A DNA stretch of 64,000 nt from CALINB01 sp938045325 (GCA_038114465.1 JAYNQW010000008.1:1-64000); one strand, 5' to 3'; shown: positions 16,364-25,273, counted from the stretch's first letter. Notes: generated by a model not told the origin, from the sequence alone. Made by a program: numbers and translations.

Positions 16364-17467
16364 TCAGATCATGTCAAAGTTGTATTGTTTTTTCAGGAAC
16401 TTTGCGATCCAGGCCCGGGTTTCCTTATCCACGCCAATGGCGTTTTTAAGAATATTAAGGGCGTCTTCGCCAAAGGCTTGCGGGTAGGGTCCCAACTCCT
16501 TCTTCGCCATTTTTTGGAATTTTTTGATCTTCTGAATTTTCTTGAGGGTCGAAATATAAGTGTTCACGATATCGTCGGACGTACCGGCCGGCAGAATCAA
16601 GGCCTTCGATGCCATCACACCGATATTGATCATGTGCTTTAATGCTTTCCAACCCGTGCCCGAAGGATCTTTCCCGTGGACCGCTTTGTAGGCATCACGG
16701 AAAGACGGAACGTGAGGAAATGCCGGGTCGCGGACCATTTCGCCTTTATTATTAAAGAACCCAAGGTTCATATAATGCGCAACGATACCTTTCTTCACGT
16801 ATTTAGCAGTCTTTTTCATGAAGGACCCTGCCGAGTCATAAGAGATATTTAACTCGCCACGAATGACGGCTTTGCGGCGGCTGCCACTATTCAGGCCAAA
16901 CACAAATTTCGTTTTGTGAATGCCGAGCAGGTGATAAGCGATCGCGCCACGAAGTTCTGACGATGTCGGGTTTTTGGCGCCCGTGATAATGGTCGCTTTT
17001 TGTAAGGCGCGAATATCGTCGCCGATATTTTTGCCCTTAACGCCGGTTTCTGTGCGGGCATAAAACTGTGTGCCAAGAGCGGATAAAATAATTGGCCGCC
17101 AGGAGAACAGTTTGTATTTCACTTTATCGCCGCCGAAGAGGTAGCTCGTGTACATGGACGTCGAACCGGCAATCACATCCGTGCCGTCCGTCCGGGCATT
17201 TTCCTGAAACCAGTTCGCACCTGTGATGCCGGAACCGCCGGGTTTGTAAAACACCAGAACATTCGGTTGGCCCGGCAGGTGCTTTTTCAAAAAGTTTTGC
17301 CAAAGCCGTGCGTAACGCGATGCTCCACCGCTTTCTTTAAATGGAACGGTGATTCGGATCGTTTTACCCGAAAAATCTGCTGCTTGTGCGACCGTTGTGT
17401 GTGTTGCTGCGGCGCCGAGCATTAAGGCACCCACAGAGGCTGCGACAATAGAGATAGAAATCTTCAT
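16364..17467 (-). CDS. TctC-like periplasmic receptor, long form
   Basis: 367 aa. Signal peptide MKISISIVAASVGALMLG with cleavage after TVAQA near residue 29; the mature protein begins ADFSGKTIRITVPFKESGG. It shares with its paralogs a KPGGSGITGANWF segment, FGLNSGSRRKAVIRGELNIS and LGPYPQAFGEDA. It is the most divergent of the three receptors upstream of the fusion permease. The minus-strand order is receptor, terminator, leader hairpins, permease, so the two are likely one uptake system with the receptor in excess. An AGGCATTA stretch precedes the ATG and the ribosome site is weak. Confidence 0.82.
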   Translation of the reverse strand: MKISISIVAASVGALMLGAAATHTTVAQAADFSGKTIRITVPFKESGGASRYARLWQNFLKKHLPGQPNVLVFYKPGGSGITGANWFQENARTDGTDVIAGSTSMYTSYLFGGDKVKYKLFSWRPIILSALGTQFYARTETGVKGKNIGDDIRALQKATIITGAKNPTSSELRGAIAYHLLGIHKTKFVFGLNSGSRRKAVIRGELNISYDSAGSFMKKTAKYVKKGIVAHYMNLGFFNNKGEMVRDPAFPHVPSFRDAYKAVHGKDPSGTGWKALKHMINIGVMASKALILPAGTSDDIVNTYISTLKKIQKIKKFQKMAKKELGPYPQAFGEDALNILKNAIGVDKETRAWIAKFLKKQYNFDMI

Positions 17468-17588
17468 AATAATGCCTCCAAAAATTGTAAGAAAATTTAG
17501 TTTTTTTATTGATCTTTTATGATGCTTAAATTGTAGCCCTATTTTAACTCAAAGGGAATATTGGTCTGATAAATGGCGGAATTTATTT

Positions 17589-17619
17589 AAAAAAAGGCCG
17601 GTTCCCGAAGGAGCCGGCC
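17589..17619 (-). terminator. Terminator after the receptor gene at 17652
   Basis: A 10-bp stem with one G-T pair, 17596-17605 with 17610-17619, closing a UUCG tetraloop on the minus strand, then seven T residues. Almost the same terminator follows the neighbouring paralog at 19009. Confidence 0.9.
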
Positions 17620-17651
17620 TAAATTTCAAGCGTTGAGAATTCTAAGCGGGC

Positions 17652-18758
17652 TTAGATATTCGCATTAAACTTCTCTTTTACGAATTTCTTCATGAACGCT
17701 CTGACTTCCGGCGTGACGTCGACCGCATCCATGAAGTTTTTCTTGGCATCCTTGCCGAAATGGATCGGATAATTGCCGAGACGTTTCTTGGCGATTTTCC
17801 AGAACTTCTTATCCTTCGTGATGGTTTTCGCCGTGTTGATATAAACATCGACGATTTTTTGCGGGGTTTTCGGCGGCAAGGCAAAGCCTTTCGACGTCAT
17901 CACGCCCATGGAGTAGAAGTTCTTATATGCGGCCCACAGCACGCCCTTTTCGGACGGATGCTTGCCCCCGTTGGCGGCTTTATAAGCTTCAACGATGTTC
18001 GGATAGTTCGGGTAAGCCGGGTCGCGAACGATGCTGCCGTCTTTGGCCGTGAAGCCGAGTGTCATCAACGGGACGACGGTACCTTTCTTGACGTACTTCA
18101 TGACGCTTTTCAGATAGGTTCCGCCCGAGTCATAGTTGATGTTTAGCTCGCCGCGCATGATGGCTTTACGCTGTTTGCCCGTGGACAGGCCGAACACCGG
18201 CTTGACGTTTTTAATGCCGAGCAGTTCCATCGCGAGGAACAAACGAAGCTCCGCCGAGGTTGGTGTTTTCGCACCGGTCACAAGCTTGGCCTTGCGAAGC
18301 GCTTTCACATCGGCACCGACATCTTTACCGGCTACGCCGAGTTCCGGGCGGGTATAAACGACCGTGCCGCGCGGCGTGGACAGAATGTAGCGCCACGTAC
18401 GCAGATCATATTTGACCTTTTTGCCGCCAAGAACGTAACCGGTTTGGCTCGATGTGGTGACACCGTTATAGGTTAATCCGTTGGGTTCGGCATTTTGATG
18501 AAACCAGTTATTGCCGCGAATGCCGCCGCCGCCGGGAACATTCCGAACGATGACTTTCGGGCTGCCCGGTAAATGTTTTGCAAAAAACGGCGCGAACAAT
18601 CGGACGGCTTTGTCCATGCCGCCGCCTTCTTTAAAGGCGACCATGGCCGTAACGGTTTTTCCTTTAAAGTCGACAGCCGATGCCGCCGACGGCATTAAAA
18701 GCGCGCCTGCAGTTAATGCAGCAATCGCAGTTGTGCTCATTAAGTGTGTGGATTTCAT
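17652..18758 (-). CDS. TctC-like periplasmic receptor, long form (tandem paralog)
   Basis: 368 aa. Signal peptide with cleavage after PSAASA near residue 28; mature start VDFKGKTVTAMVAFKEGGG. By eye about 70% of residues match the receptor encoded at 19009-20115 along the whole length, including VLGGKKVKYDLR, FGLSTGKQRKAI, RGELNINYD and KKRLGNYPIHFGKDA. The two are a recent tandem duplication that also copied the terminator. Such receptors bind carboxylates in the periplasm. No permease gene lies between the copies, so both probably share one of the downstream fusions or serve as sensors. GGAGGGAAC precedes the ATG. Confidence 0.85.
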   Translation of the reverse strand: MKSTHLMSTTAIAALTAGALLMPSAASAVDFKGKTVTAMVAFKEGGGMDKAVRLFAPFFAKHLPGSPKVIVRNVPGGGGIRGNNWFHQNAEPNGLTYNGVTTSSQTGYVLGGKKVKYDLRTWRYILSTPRGTVVYTRPELGVAGKDVGADVKALRKAKLVTGAKTPTSAELRLFLAMELLGIKNVKPVFGLSTGKQRKAIMRGELNINYDSGGTYLKSVMKYVKKGTVVPLMTLGFTAKDGSIVRDPAYPNYPNIVEAYKAANGGKHPSEKGVLWAAYKNFYSMGVMTSKGFALPPKTPQKIVDVYINTAKTITKDKKFWKIAKKRLGNYPIHFGKDAKKNFMDAVDVTPEVRAFMKKFVKEKFNANI

Positions 18759-18948
18759 TGGAGGGAACTCCCATTGTTGAACGTGTATTTAATGTCGCGT
18801 TTATTATTTAGGCTCAGCTGTGATTGGTGAGCGTTATTAGGCTGGAGCGTAGGGTAAAACGCTCATGGGTTCAATTGGATTCAATGCCGGGTTTAGGCGT
18901 GTTCGGCCTTCAACGTCCTCGGGGCAAGGGGAATCAGAGAGGCCATAG

Positions 18949-18977
18949 AAAAAGGCCGGCTCCCGAAGGAGCCGGCC
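18949..18977 (-). terminator. Terminator after the receptor gene at 19009
   Basis: GGCCGGCTCC (18954-18963) with GGAGCCGGCC (18968-18977) closing a UUCG tetraloop on the minus strand, then TTTTT. The 190-base interval from here to the next receptor start holds no gene; the short plus ORF in it has no ribosome site or motif. Confidence 0.88.
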
Positions 18978-19008
18978 TCATTTCGTTCGCTGAGAATTCG
19001 AAGCGGAC

Positions 19009-20115
19009 TTAGATGTTCGCGTCGAATTTTTGTTTGATGAAAGTCTTCATGAAGGCCCTGACTTCAGGCTTCACATCGACCGCATCCATAAAATTCTGTT
19101 TGGCATCTTTTCCGAAATCGATCGGATAGTTGCCAAGACGCTTTTTCGCGATTTTCCAGAATTTCTTGTCTTTGATGATCCCTTTTGCCGCTTTGATGTA
19201 CGCATCGACAACCTTTTGCGGCGTCTTCGGCGGCAGTGCGAAGCCTTTCGAGGTCATCACACCCATGGTGTAGAAGTTTTTATAGGCTTCCCAAAGCGGG
19301 CCGGAAGGCATTTTGCCGCCGTTTGCCGCTTTATAGGCATCGACGATCGTCGGCAGATTGGGGTAGCCCGGATCGCGAACGATCTTGCCGCCTCGCGTGT
19401 AGCCAAGCGTCATAATCGGAACGACCTTGCCTTTATCGGCATACTTTTTCTTCACCTTCGTGAGGTAGGCTCCGCCGGTGTCATAGTTGATGTTGAGCTC
19501 ACCACGCAGAATCGCTTTGCGCTGCTTACCCGTGGAAAGTCCGAATACCGGTTTGACGCTCTTGGCGCCGAGCAATTCGAGGCCGAGGAACAGTCGCAGT
19601 TCCGCGGACGTCGGGTTTTTCGCGCCGGTTACCAGTTTCGCTTTGCGAAGCGCCATAACGTCTGCACGAATGTCTTTGCCTTTGACCCCGGTTTCCGGAC
19701 GGGCATAAACGATCGTGCCGCGCGGCGTCGACAGAATGTAACGCCATTTACGCAGGTCGTATTTGACCTTTTTGCCACCCAGCACGTAGCCGGTTTGGCT
19801 GGACGTGGAAACGCCCGTGAAGGACAAACCGTCGGGTTTGGCGTTATTGTGGAACCAGTTGTTGCCACGAATACTACCGCCGCCCGGCATGTTGCGGATG
19901 ATGACGGTCGGTTTGCCCGGCAGATATTCTGCAAAAAACGGTGCGAACATACGGACGATTTTGTCCGTGCCGCCGCCTTCTTTAAACGGCACAACGGCCG
20001 TGACTTTTTTACCCTTGAAATCGACCGCGGAAGCGACCGTCGGGGTAAGTAGTGCGCCGGCGGCAAATGCAACGGCCGTCAATGCACCAAAGGTCTTCAA
20101 AGTACGAACAGTCAT
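19009..20115 (-). CDS. TctC-like periplasmic receptor, long form (tandem paralog)
   Basis: 368 aa. Signal peptide MTVRTLKTFGALTAVAFAAG with cleavage after TVASA near residue 30, then VDFKGKKVTAVVPFKEGGG. MPGGGSIRGNNWFH and STGKQRKAILRGELNINYD are shared almost exactly with the copy at 17652. It is the first of the minus-strand receptor series, with AGGGAGGAAAA before the ATG, one of the best ribosome sites in the cluster, suggesting high expression. The gene-free region 20116-20424 upstream carries a nested inverted repeat that could control it. The substrate is not evident from sequence. Confidence 0.85.
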   Translation of the reverse strand: MTVRTLKTFGALTAVAFAAGALLTPTVASAVDFKGKKVTAVVPFKEGGGTDKIVRMFAPFFAEYLPGKPTVIIRNMPGGGSIRGNNWFHNNAKPDGLSFTGVSTSSQTGYVLGGKKVKYDLRKWRYILSTPRGTIVYARPETGVKGKDIRADVMALRKAKLVTGAKNPTSAELRLFLGLELLGAKSVKPVFGLSTGKQRKAILRGELNINYDTGGAYLTKVKKKYADKGKVVPIMTLGYTRGGKIVRDPGYPNLPTIVDAYKAANGGKMPSGPLWEAYKNFYTMGVMTSKGFALPPKTPQKVVDAYIKAAKGIIKDKKFWKIAKKRLGNYPIDFGKDAKQNFMDAVDVKPEVRAFMKTFIKQKFDANI

Positions 20116-20280
20116 GGTTTTCCTCCCTTATGACTGACTAAAAAACAACATCGGTCTTGAAACAAAGAAACGTCTCTCGACCATGCTGGGGGATAGTGAA
20201 AATCGGAATTGTGTCAGAAATGTGGAAAGCGGGCTTTACCCTCGAACCATCACCAGACGCAATCCAATTGGGAAATAAAT

Positions 20281-20376
20281 ACCCCCCTCTAGCTTCCCTT
20301 GCCGGGTACGATAAATACTTCTGTATCCCGACGCAAGCATAAGTATTTCAAGGGTTTTGCGGTGCTGTAGAGGGGT
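20281..20376. repeat. Nested inverted repeats in a 309-base gene-free stretch
   Basis: Three arms are nested: CCCCTCTA (20284-20291) with TAGAGGGG (20368-20375), CCCTTG (20296-20301) with CAAGGG (20349-20354), and AAATACTT (20313-20320) with AAGTATTT (20341-20348). An alternative hairpin can form between CGGGTAC (20303-20309) and GTATCCCG (20323-20330), which would compete with the inner arms. It sits between the end of an MmgE/PrpD gene and the start of the receptor gene at 20115, both on the minus strand. There is no T-run, so a plain terminator is unlikely; a leader RNA or protein-binding site is possible. Nothing else was seen in 20116-20424. Confidence 0.6.
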
Positions 20377-20424
20377 TTGGGGTAGGTCGGCGGAATTCGT
20401 TAATTTAACGATTATGAATCCTGA

Positions 20425-21813
20425 TCACGTCTCCGTGAGGCGGGTCAAATCGATCAGGTTTTCGACATTTTTCGCCGTTTCCAGGGCCCAAACCGTATCG
20501 AGAATCTGCTGCCGATTCGCCGGGCTGATCAGTGGTTCCGTCAAACGGTTGAATTTTCCCTCGACTTCTTCCCGGCTGGGGCCGTTAACGTCGTCGGCTT
20601 GGGTCAGCCTCTTTTCGACCGTAACGGACTCCCCGTTCTTTAATGTCGCCGTGATGCGGCAGCATCGGGTCTCGAAGGCGAGATCGGCGAATTCGTCGGG
20701 CAGTTCGAGTTCCATTTTGCTCATCAGCTCGAGCACGTCCTGATCCTTGTAGCGTTCCTTGGTATGGGTCGCCGGCGTGATGCCGCCGTCGAGCAAGCCG
20801 AGCGCAACCGTGCAGGGCAGGGAATGATCGGCAGACTCGCGCGTTTCCGGTTTCCAGATTTCCGGCAAATCCATCCAGCGGTCGAACGCTTGGCGGATGG
20901 ATTCAATCTTGAATGTTTTGACGTCGTCCAAATTCACTTTGTCGCGCATCTCGATGGCGCAAAAAACGGGCAGGTGGCAATTGAAACGGATCGGAAACGC
21001 TTTCACCACGGTTTGCTGTACGGCGAAGATGTGATCTTTAAACGTTTTCGGGATCGGCAGATCGTATTGCTCGCCGTTCATCATCTGATTCCACAAGCCG
21101 AACTTGCCCTCGAACACGCCCTCGGGACCGGTCATGCCCTCGCGCGCAAGCTGTGCGGCAAACACGCCCTGGCGCGCGCCTTGCGGCCCGGCCATCCCTT
21201 TCCACATGGAAAGCTTGCCGGTGCGGGTTTGATTGAGCGCCAGGTTCGGCGTAATCGCGAGCGACAAGGCATGATGCATTTTCTCTTCATCAAGTCCCAT
21301 CAAGCGCGCCGTCCCTAAAGCAGCCCCCATGGCAACGACCGGCGTTTGGTCCCAGCCGTGATGGTTGTAGGGCACCACCTCGACAAACCGGACCTGCGCT
21401 TCGTAGATGATCGCCATGGCCAGCAATAATTCTTTGCCGCTGAGGTTTTCCGCTTCGGCAATCGCAAGGATGGCCGGGAACGCATCCGCCGGGTGCGAGA
21501 CCGCCGCCATCACGGCCGTGTCGCTCATGTCCAGGCACCGCACCATGGCACTGTTCACAAACGCGGCCATCTCCGGGCTGGTGCCTTTCAGCGATCCCAA
21601 AATGCGCGCGCGGGGTCCGGCGGCAACATCGGGAACGACTTTTTCGGCGATTTGCACCGGCGGGAAGTCGTAGGCCGCCAAGGATACCGCGAGGGTGCTC
21701 AGGATGCGTGCCTTGGCGCAGTAAATGGCCTCGTCGGGGAGGTCTTCATATTGTAAGTTTTGCGCAAATTCGACCAGCCGTTGGGCGGTTGTGTCCTGGT
21801 TTGACGGTTCCAT
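20425..21813 (-). CDS. MmgE/PrpD family protein, closest to 2-methylcitrate dehydratase in layout
   Basis: 462 aa. SLAVSLAAYDFPP, VRCLDMSDT near 90-98, SHPADAFPAILAIAEA near 106-121 and WKGMAGPQGARQGVFAAQLA near 203-222 are the conserved blocks, and ESADHSLPCTVALGLLDG near 325-342 matches the PrpD ESADHSLP signature. PrpD dehydrates 2-methylcitrate in propionate breakdown; relatives act on other tricarboxylates. It is divergent from the next MmgE/PrpD gene (134 bases between start codons), so a shared control region is likely. The two neighbours are clearly different in sequence and not a recent duplication. Confidence 0.86.
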   Translation of the reverse strand: MEPSNQDTTAQRLVEFAQNLQYEDLPDEAIYCAKARILSTLAVSLAAYDFPPVQIAEKVVPDVAAGPRARILGSLKGTSPEMAAFVNSAMVRCLDMSDTAVMAAVSHPADAFPAILAIAEAENLSGKELLLAMAIIYEAQVRFVEVVPYNHHGWDQTPVVAMGAALGTARLMGLDEEKMHHALSLAITPNLALNQTRTGKLSMWKGMAGPQGARQGVFAAQLAREGMTGPEGVFEGKFGLWNQMMNGEQYDLPIPKTFKDHIFAVQQTVVKAFPIRFNCHLPVFCAIEMRDKVNLDDVKTFKIESIRQAFDRWMDLPEIWKPETRESADHSLPCTVALGLLDGGITPATHTKERYKDQDVLELMSKMELELPDEFADLAFETRCCRITATLKNGESVTVEKRLTQADDVNGPSREEVEGKFNRLTEPLISPANRQQILDTVWALETAKNVENLIDLTRLTET

Positions 21814-21947
21814 GTGAATGCCTCATATGAAAAATGCGCTCTTGTCGGCACTTGTGTTACAGGCCATTCTCCCCCCGCGACTATAACAAGCGCAAGTCTT
21901 AGAAATTTTACTTATTGATATACCATTCGAGAAAAGGGAGAGCCCCC

Positions 21948-23309
21948 GTGAGCACGAACGACGAAATTTGCCCCGTAATGCAGGATCTGAGCCTCTATAT
22001 TGCGGAAGCCTTGCAAAAACCGCTGCCCGATTATGTCATGGAAAAAGCCAAGCAGCATTCCTTGGATACCCTGGCGGCAATGGTGTCAGGCGCCAAGATG
22101 CTGCCCGGGGAAATGGCCGTGACATACGCACGCATGCAGGGCGGTGTCGAAGAAGCGACGGTGCCGGGTAGCGACGTGGTGACGACGGCGACGGTGGCGG
22201 CCTTGGCGAACGGCATGACGGCGCATGCCGATGAAACTGATGACTCTCATTTAGCTTCGCGTAGCCATCTGGGTTGTGCGGTGGTGCCGGCGGCATTGGC
22301 AATCGCGGAAAAAGACGGCCGCTCGGGAACGGAATTCGCACAAGCGGTGACATTGGGTTACGACATCGGCGGGCGCATGACGCCGGCGTTGAATGTGAAC
22401 CGATTTTATATGGCGGGTCACAGCACCCACACCTTTGCGCCCCTGTTCGGTGCGTCCGCCGCGGCGAGTACACTGGCCGGGCTCAATCAGGATCAGGTGC
22501 GCTGGGCACTGTCCTATACCGCGCAACAAGCCTCCGGCGTGAACTGTTGGGCGCGCGATGCCGATCACATCGAAAAAGCGTTCGACTTCGGCGGCATGGC
22601 GGCGCGTAACGGTGTGGCTGCCGCGACCATGGTGCAGGCGGGCTTTACCGGCGTCGAAGACGTGTTCTCGGGACCGCGCAATTATTTCTTCGCGTTTGCG
22701 CCCGATGACGCCCAGCCGGAATTACTGTTGGAGGGCTTGCAGGAACGCTACGAGATCGCGTGCACGAATATTAAGAAGTGGTCGGTTGGTTCACCCATCC
22801 AAGCGGTGTTGGACTCGACGCAAGCCATCGTGGTGGAAAACGACTTGAAGCCCGAAGACATCGACCGGCTTGAAATTCATATGTCGGACCAGGAATCTCA
22901 TGTGGTCGATAGCCGACATATGTCGGACATCAATGTGCAACACATGGCAACCGTGATGGTGCTCGATCGCACCGTATCGTTTCATTCGGCGCACGATAAC
23001 GAGCGCATGAATGATGCCGACGTGCTTGAGTTAAAGAAGCATGTTCATCTCATGCCGACGCCCGATCTCGAGCGCCGCAAACCGATCATTAAAATTAAAA
23101 CCAAAGACGGTAAAGAGCACGAGCATCAAACGTTGGCCGTGCGAGGCACGCCGGATAATCCGATGACCCGCGAGGAGATCGATGAAAAAGCGTTCGATTT
23201 GTTTGCCGGTGTGCTCGGTGAGGATAAAGGCCGCAAGCTGATCGATGCGTTTTGGGATATTGAAAACGTGAAGAACATGCGCGATCTGCGCCCGCTGATG
23301 ATCCCTTAA
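21948..23309 (+). CDS. MmgE/PrpD family protein
   Basis: 453 aa from the GTG at 21948, chosen because AAGGGAG lies seven bases before it; the frame continues upstream to a TTG at 21915 without a ribosome site. Conserved blocks: KQHSLDTLAAMVSG, AHADETDDSHLASRSH near 82-97, HSTHTFAPLFGASAAA near 160-175 and FDFGGMAARNGVAAATMVQAG near 208-228. Unlike typical PrpD it has HADETDD in place of HALDFDD, a variation shared with uncharacterised MmgE groups. It is divergent from the previous paralog and followed by a repeat element. Substrate unknown; a tricarboxylate or methylcitrate-like acid is the family expectation. Confidence 0.83.
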   Translation: MSTNDEICPVMQDLSLYIAEALQKPLPDYVMEKAKQHSLDTLAAMVSGAKMLPGEMAVTYARMQGGVEEATVPGSDVVTTATVAALANGMTAHADETDDSHLASRSHLGCAVVPAALAIAEKDGRSGTEFAQAVTLGYDIGGRMTPALNVNRFYMAGHSTHTFAPLFGASAAASTLAGLNQDQVRWALSYTAQQASGVNCWARDADHIEKAFDFGGMAARNGVAAATMVQAGFTGVEDVFSGPRNYFFAFAPDDAQPELLLEGLQERYEIACTNIKKWSVGSPIQAVLDSTQAIVVENDLKPEDIDRLEIHMSDQESHVVDSRHMSDINVQHMATVMVLDRTVSFHSAHDNERMNDADVLELKKHVHLMPTPDLERRKPIIKIKTKDGKEHEHQTLAVRGTPDNPMTREEIDEKAFDLFAGVLGEDKGRKLIDAFWDIENVKNMRDLRPLMIP

Positions 23310-23324
23310 AACTGGTTCTAAGTC

Positions 23325-23384
23325 ATTCGGCCCCAAGCTATTCGGCCCCAAGCTATTCGGCCCCGTGCTATTTGGCCCTCGTGT
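23325..23384 (+). repeat. Four tandem copies of a 15-bp unit
   Basis: ATTCGGCCCCAAGCT occurs at 23325 and 23340 exactly, then at 23355 with AAG changed to GTG, then degenerately at 23370. The array starts 15 bases after the stop codon of the MmgE/PrpD gene and runs directly into an inverted repeat. Confidence 0.9.
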
Positions 23385-23427
23385 TTCGACAGGCTCAGCA
23401 GGAAGGCCTCACCCTTAGCTTGTCGAA
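23385..23427. repeat. Interspersed palindromic element with TTCGACARGCT arms
   Basis: TTCGACAGGCTCAG (23385-23398) and CTTAGCTTGTCGAA (23414-23427) form inverted arms with two mismatches and a 15-base loop. Arms of this type (CCTTCGACAAGCTCAGG) are common dispersed intergenic repeats in many bacterial genomes. It lies between convergent genes and may act as a bidirectional stem-loop. Confidence 0.7.
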
Positions 23428-23462
23428 GGGTGGCCCAAATCCAGCAGTGAGTGCGATTATTT

Positions 23463-24218
23463 CTACGTCAGCACCATGCCGCCGTTGATGCGAAAGGCCT
23501 GGCCGGTAATGTAATGAGACGCCGGCTGGCAGAGGAACCGGATGGCGTTAGCGATGTCGTCGGGTTCGCCTTCGTAGCCGACCGGCGGTGTGATATCCGC
23601 ATTTTTCGGCTTCGGCCCGGCGCTTTTCGGGCGCTCGCCACCGATCCGCCCGGGGCTCACCGTATTGACTGTAATGCCCTGATCACAAAATTCGCTGGAT
23701 AAGGTTCGGGTCATCGCTTCCAAGCCGCCTTTGCCGGCGTGCACATGCGCCCGTTCGGTAAAAGCAGCGAGATTGCCATCCCCACTGATGTTGATGATCC
23801 GGCCCCATTTGTTTTTAAGCATATGCGGCAGGGCGGCCCGGGTGCAGAGAAAAGCGCCGTCGAGAATGATATCGATAATGCGTTTCCATTCGGCGAAGTC
23901 CAATTCAAGAGTCGGAATACGCGCTCGGTCGGCGGCATTGTTCACGAGGATATCGACCCCGTCTAGATCATTTTCGATCGCCTTGAACATATCCGCGACG
24001 GCATCTTCTTGGGTGATGTCATAAAGATAGACGTTCGCTTTGCCGCCGTTTTTTTCGATTTCAGCTTTGACCGCATCGGCTTCGTCTTTCGAGCGCCGCG
24101 TGTTAATGGCGACGGCACAACCGTCGGCGGCGAGTTGGATGGCGGTCGCCCGGCCCGAGCGCCGGGCCGCCCCCGTGATGAGCGCTACTTTTCCGGCAAG
24201 CGTTTTCTCAGCAGTCAT
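23463..24218 (-). CDS. SDR-fold protein with substituted catalytic residues
   Basis: 251 aa Rossmann protein. The cofactor loop TGAARRSGR (15-23), D67 in YDIT, NNAAD (93-97) and the SPGRIGGE segment after the active site are all present. The catalytic set is changed: the Tyr of YxxxK is V159 in AHVHAGK while K163 is kept, and the active-site Ser position is G146 in INISGDG, with S145 next to it. It may bind NAD(P) without classic oxidoreductase chemistry or use a nearby His (H158 or H160) instead. It is the distal gene after the TauD-like dioxygenase gene (36 bases apart) on the minus strand. Confidence 0.82.
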   Translation of the reverse strand: MTAEKTLAGKVALITGAARRSGRATAIQLAADGCAVAINTRRSKDEADAVKAEIEKNGGKANVYLYDITQEDAVADMFKAIENDLDGVDILVNNAADRARIPTLELDFAEWKRIIDIILDGAFLCTRAALPHMLKNKWGRIINISGDGNLAAFTERAHVHAGKGGLEAMTRTLSSEFCDQGITVNTVSPGRIGGERPKSAGPKPKNADITPPVGYEGEPDDIANAIRFLCQPASHYITGQAFRINGGMVLT

Positions 24219-24254
24219 AATTGTTAAGTCCTTATCGGTTGGTTTGATTAAATC

Positions 24255-25130
24255 TTAGAACGGTTTGGTGCCGAGCACCACGGTCCGGTGAATTAGGCGC
24301 CGGTCATCCGGTTCATAATCCTTTAGCGCCAAATGCTGAACGGTGCAGTTGTCCCACATAATGAGATCCCCGGGCTGCCATTGGTGGCGGTAGATAAATT
24401 CATCCTTGGTGATGTGATTGGAAAGGTCTTTGATCAAGGGAAGGGCTTCTTCTTCCGACATGCCGACAATACCTATACATTCGCCCTCACGCACATAAAG
24501 GCTTTTGCGTCCCGTGAACGGATGGGTGCGGACAACCGGGTGGATGACATCCGGGTATTTATCCTTGAGCGATTCATTCACGCGTTTCGGCGCATCGCCG
24601 CCACGTTTGCGCGCGGCAATGTTATGAACGGCTTTTAAACCGTCGATGTGTGTTTTCACGTCTTGCGGTAACGCTTCATAGGCGGCTGCGGCATTGGCAT
24701 AAAGAGTGTCACCGAGAGGCTTTCCGTCGCGCGTTGGAATTTCGATGGCATAAAGGATTGTCGCGCGCGGCGGGCGTTCCGTATAGGACTGATCCGTATG
24801 CCAGGTGTGGCCCGCATCCGGATTGCCGATGTACTCGCCGTCTTTTTTAATGTTGGAAATGACCAGCATCTCGTTTGGAAATTTCGGGTGTGCGTGATAG
24901 CCGGCAAAGGTGTTCGGTCCGATGTCGCCGAAACGTTTAGTGAAATCGATATGGTGTTGTTCAGTAATTTGTTGATTGCGAAACACGATCACGCCGTTTT
25001 CGTTAAACGCGTCTTCAATATTTTTAAACGTTTCATCATCAATGCCGTCGGCAATATTGATGCCTTTTATTTCGGCACCGATGGCCCGGCCGCTGGTTAA
25101 GATCGTTAAAGTTGCATTTTGGTTTTTCAT
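24255..25130 (-). CDS. TauD/TfdA-family Fe(II)/2-oxoglutarate dioxygenase
   Basis: 291 aa. The iron ligands are H111 and D113 in TWHTDQSY and H266 in VQHLALKDY, and the 2-oxoglutarate-binding Arg follows about 11 residues later in DDRRLIHR. GAEIKGINIADGI near 18-30 and NGVIVFRNQQIT near 45-56 are typical of the N-terminal strand pair. Members hydroxylate taurine, 2,4-D, sulfate esters, pyrimidines and other small acids. The substrate cannot be called. It is probably co-transcribed with the SDR gene downstream and is divergent from the UGSC selenoprotein gene across a 253-base AT-rich gap. Confidence 0.88.
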   Translation of the reverse strand: MKNQNATLTILTSGRAIGAEIKGINIADGIDDETFKNIEDAFNENGVIVFRNQQITEQHHIDFTKRFGDIGPNTFAGYHAHPKFPNEMLVISNIKKDGEYIGNPDAGHTWHTDQSYTERPPRATILYAIEIPTRDGKPLGDTLYANAAAAYEALPQDVKTHIDGLKAVHNIAARKRGGDAPKRVNESLKDKYPDVIHPVVRTHPFTGRKSLYVREGECIGIVGMSEEEALPLIKDLSNHITKDEFIYRHQWQPGDLIMWDNCTVQHLALKDYEPDDRRLIHRTVVLGTKPF

Positions 25131-25273
25131 GTGTGTGCGTTGATAAGATTTATACCGAAGATTGACCAGAATTCAGGGGTCATAGGGCCCAAGAATTCAA
25201 TTATTTTTGACAAAAAATAAAATAGTGAAAACCCTGTGATTTCAATTCTTTTTCCGAGTTTCAATAGTACTTT

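Noticed and set aside
18824..19012. A 62-aa plus-strand ORF between two receptor genes
   Set aside because: It runs across a minus-strand terminator, has no ribosome site and no recognisable features.
19030..20052. A 340-aa plus-strand ORF opposite a receptor gene
   Set aside because: It is the antisense frame of the TctC-like gene at 19009-20115, with odd composition and no family similarity.
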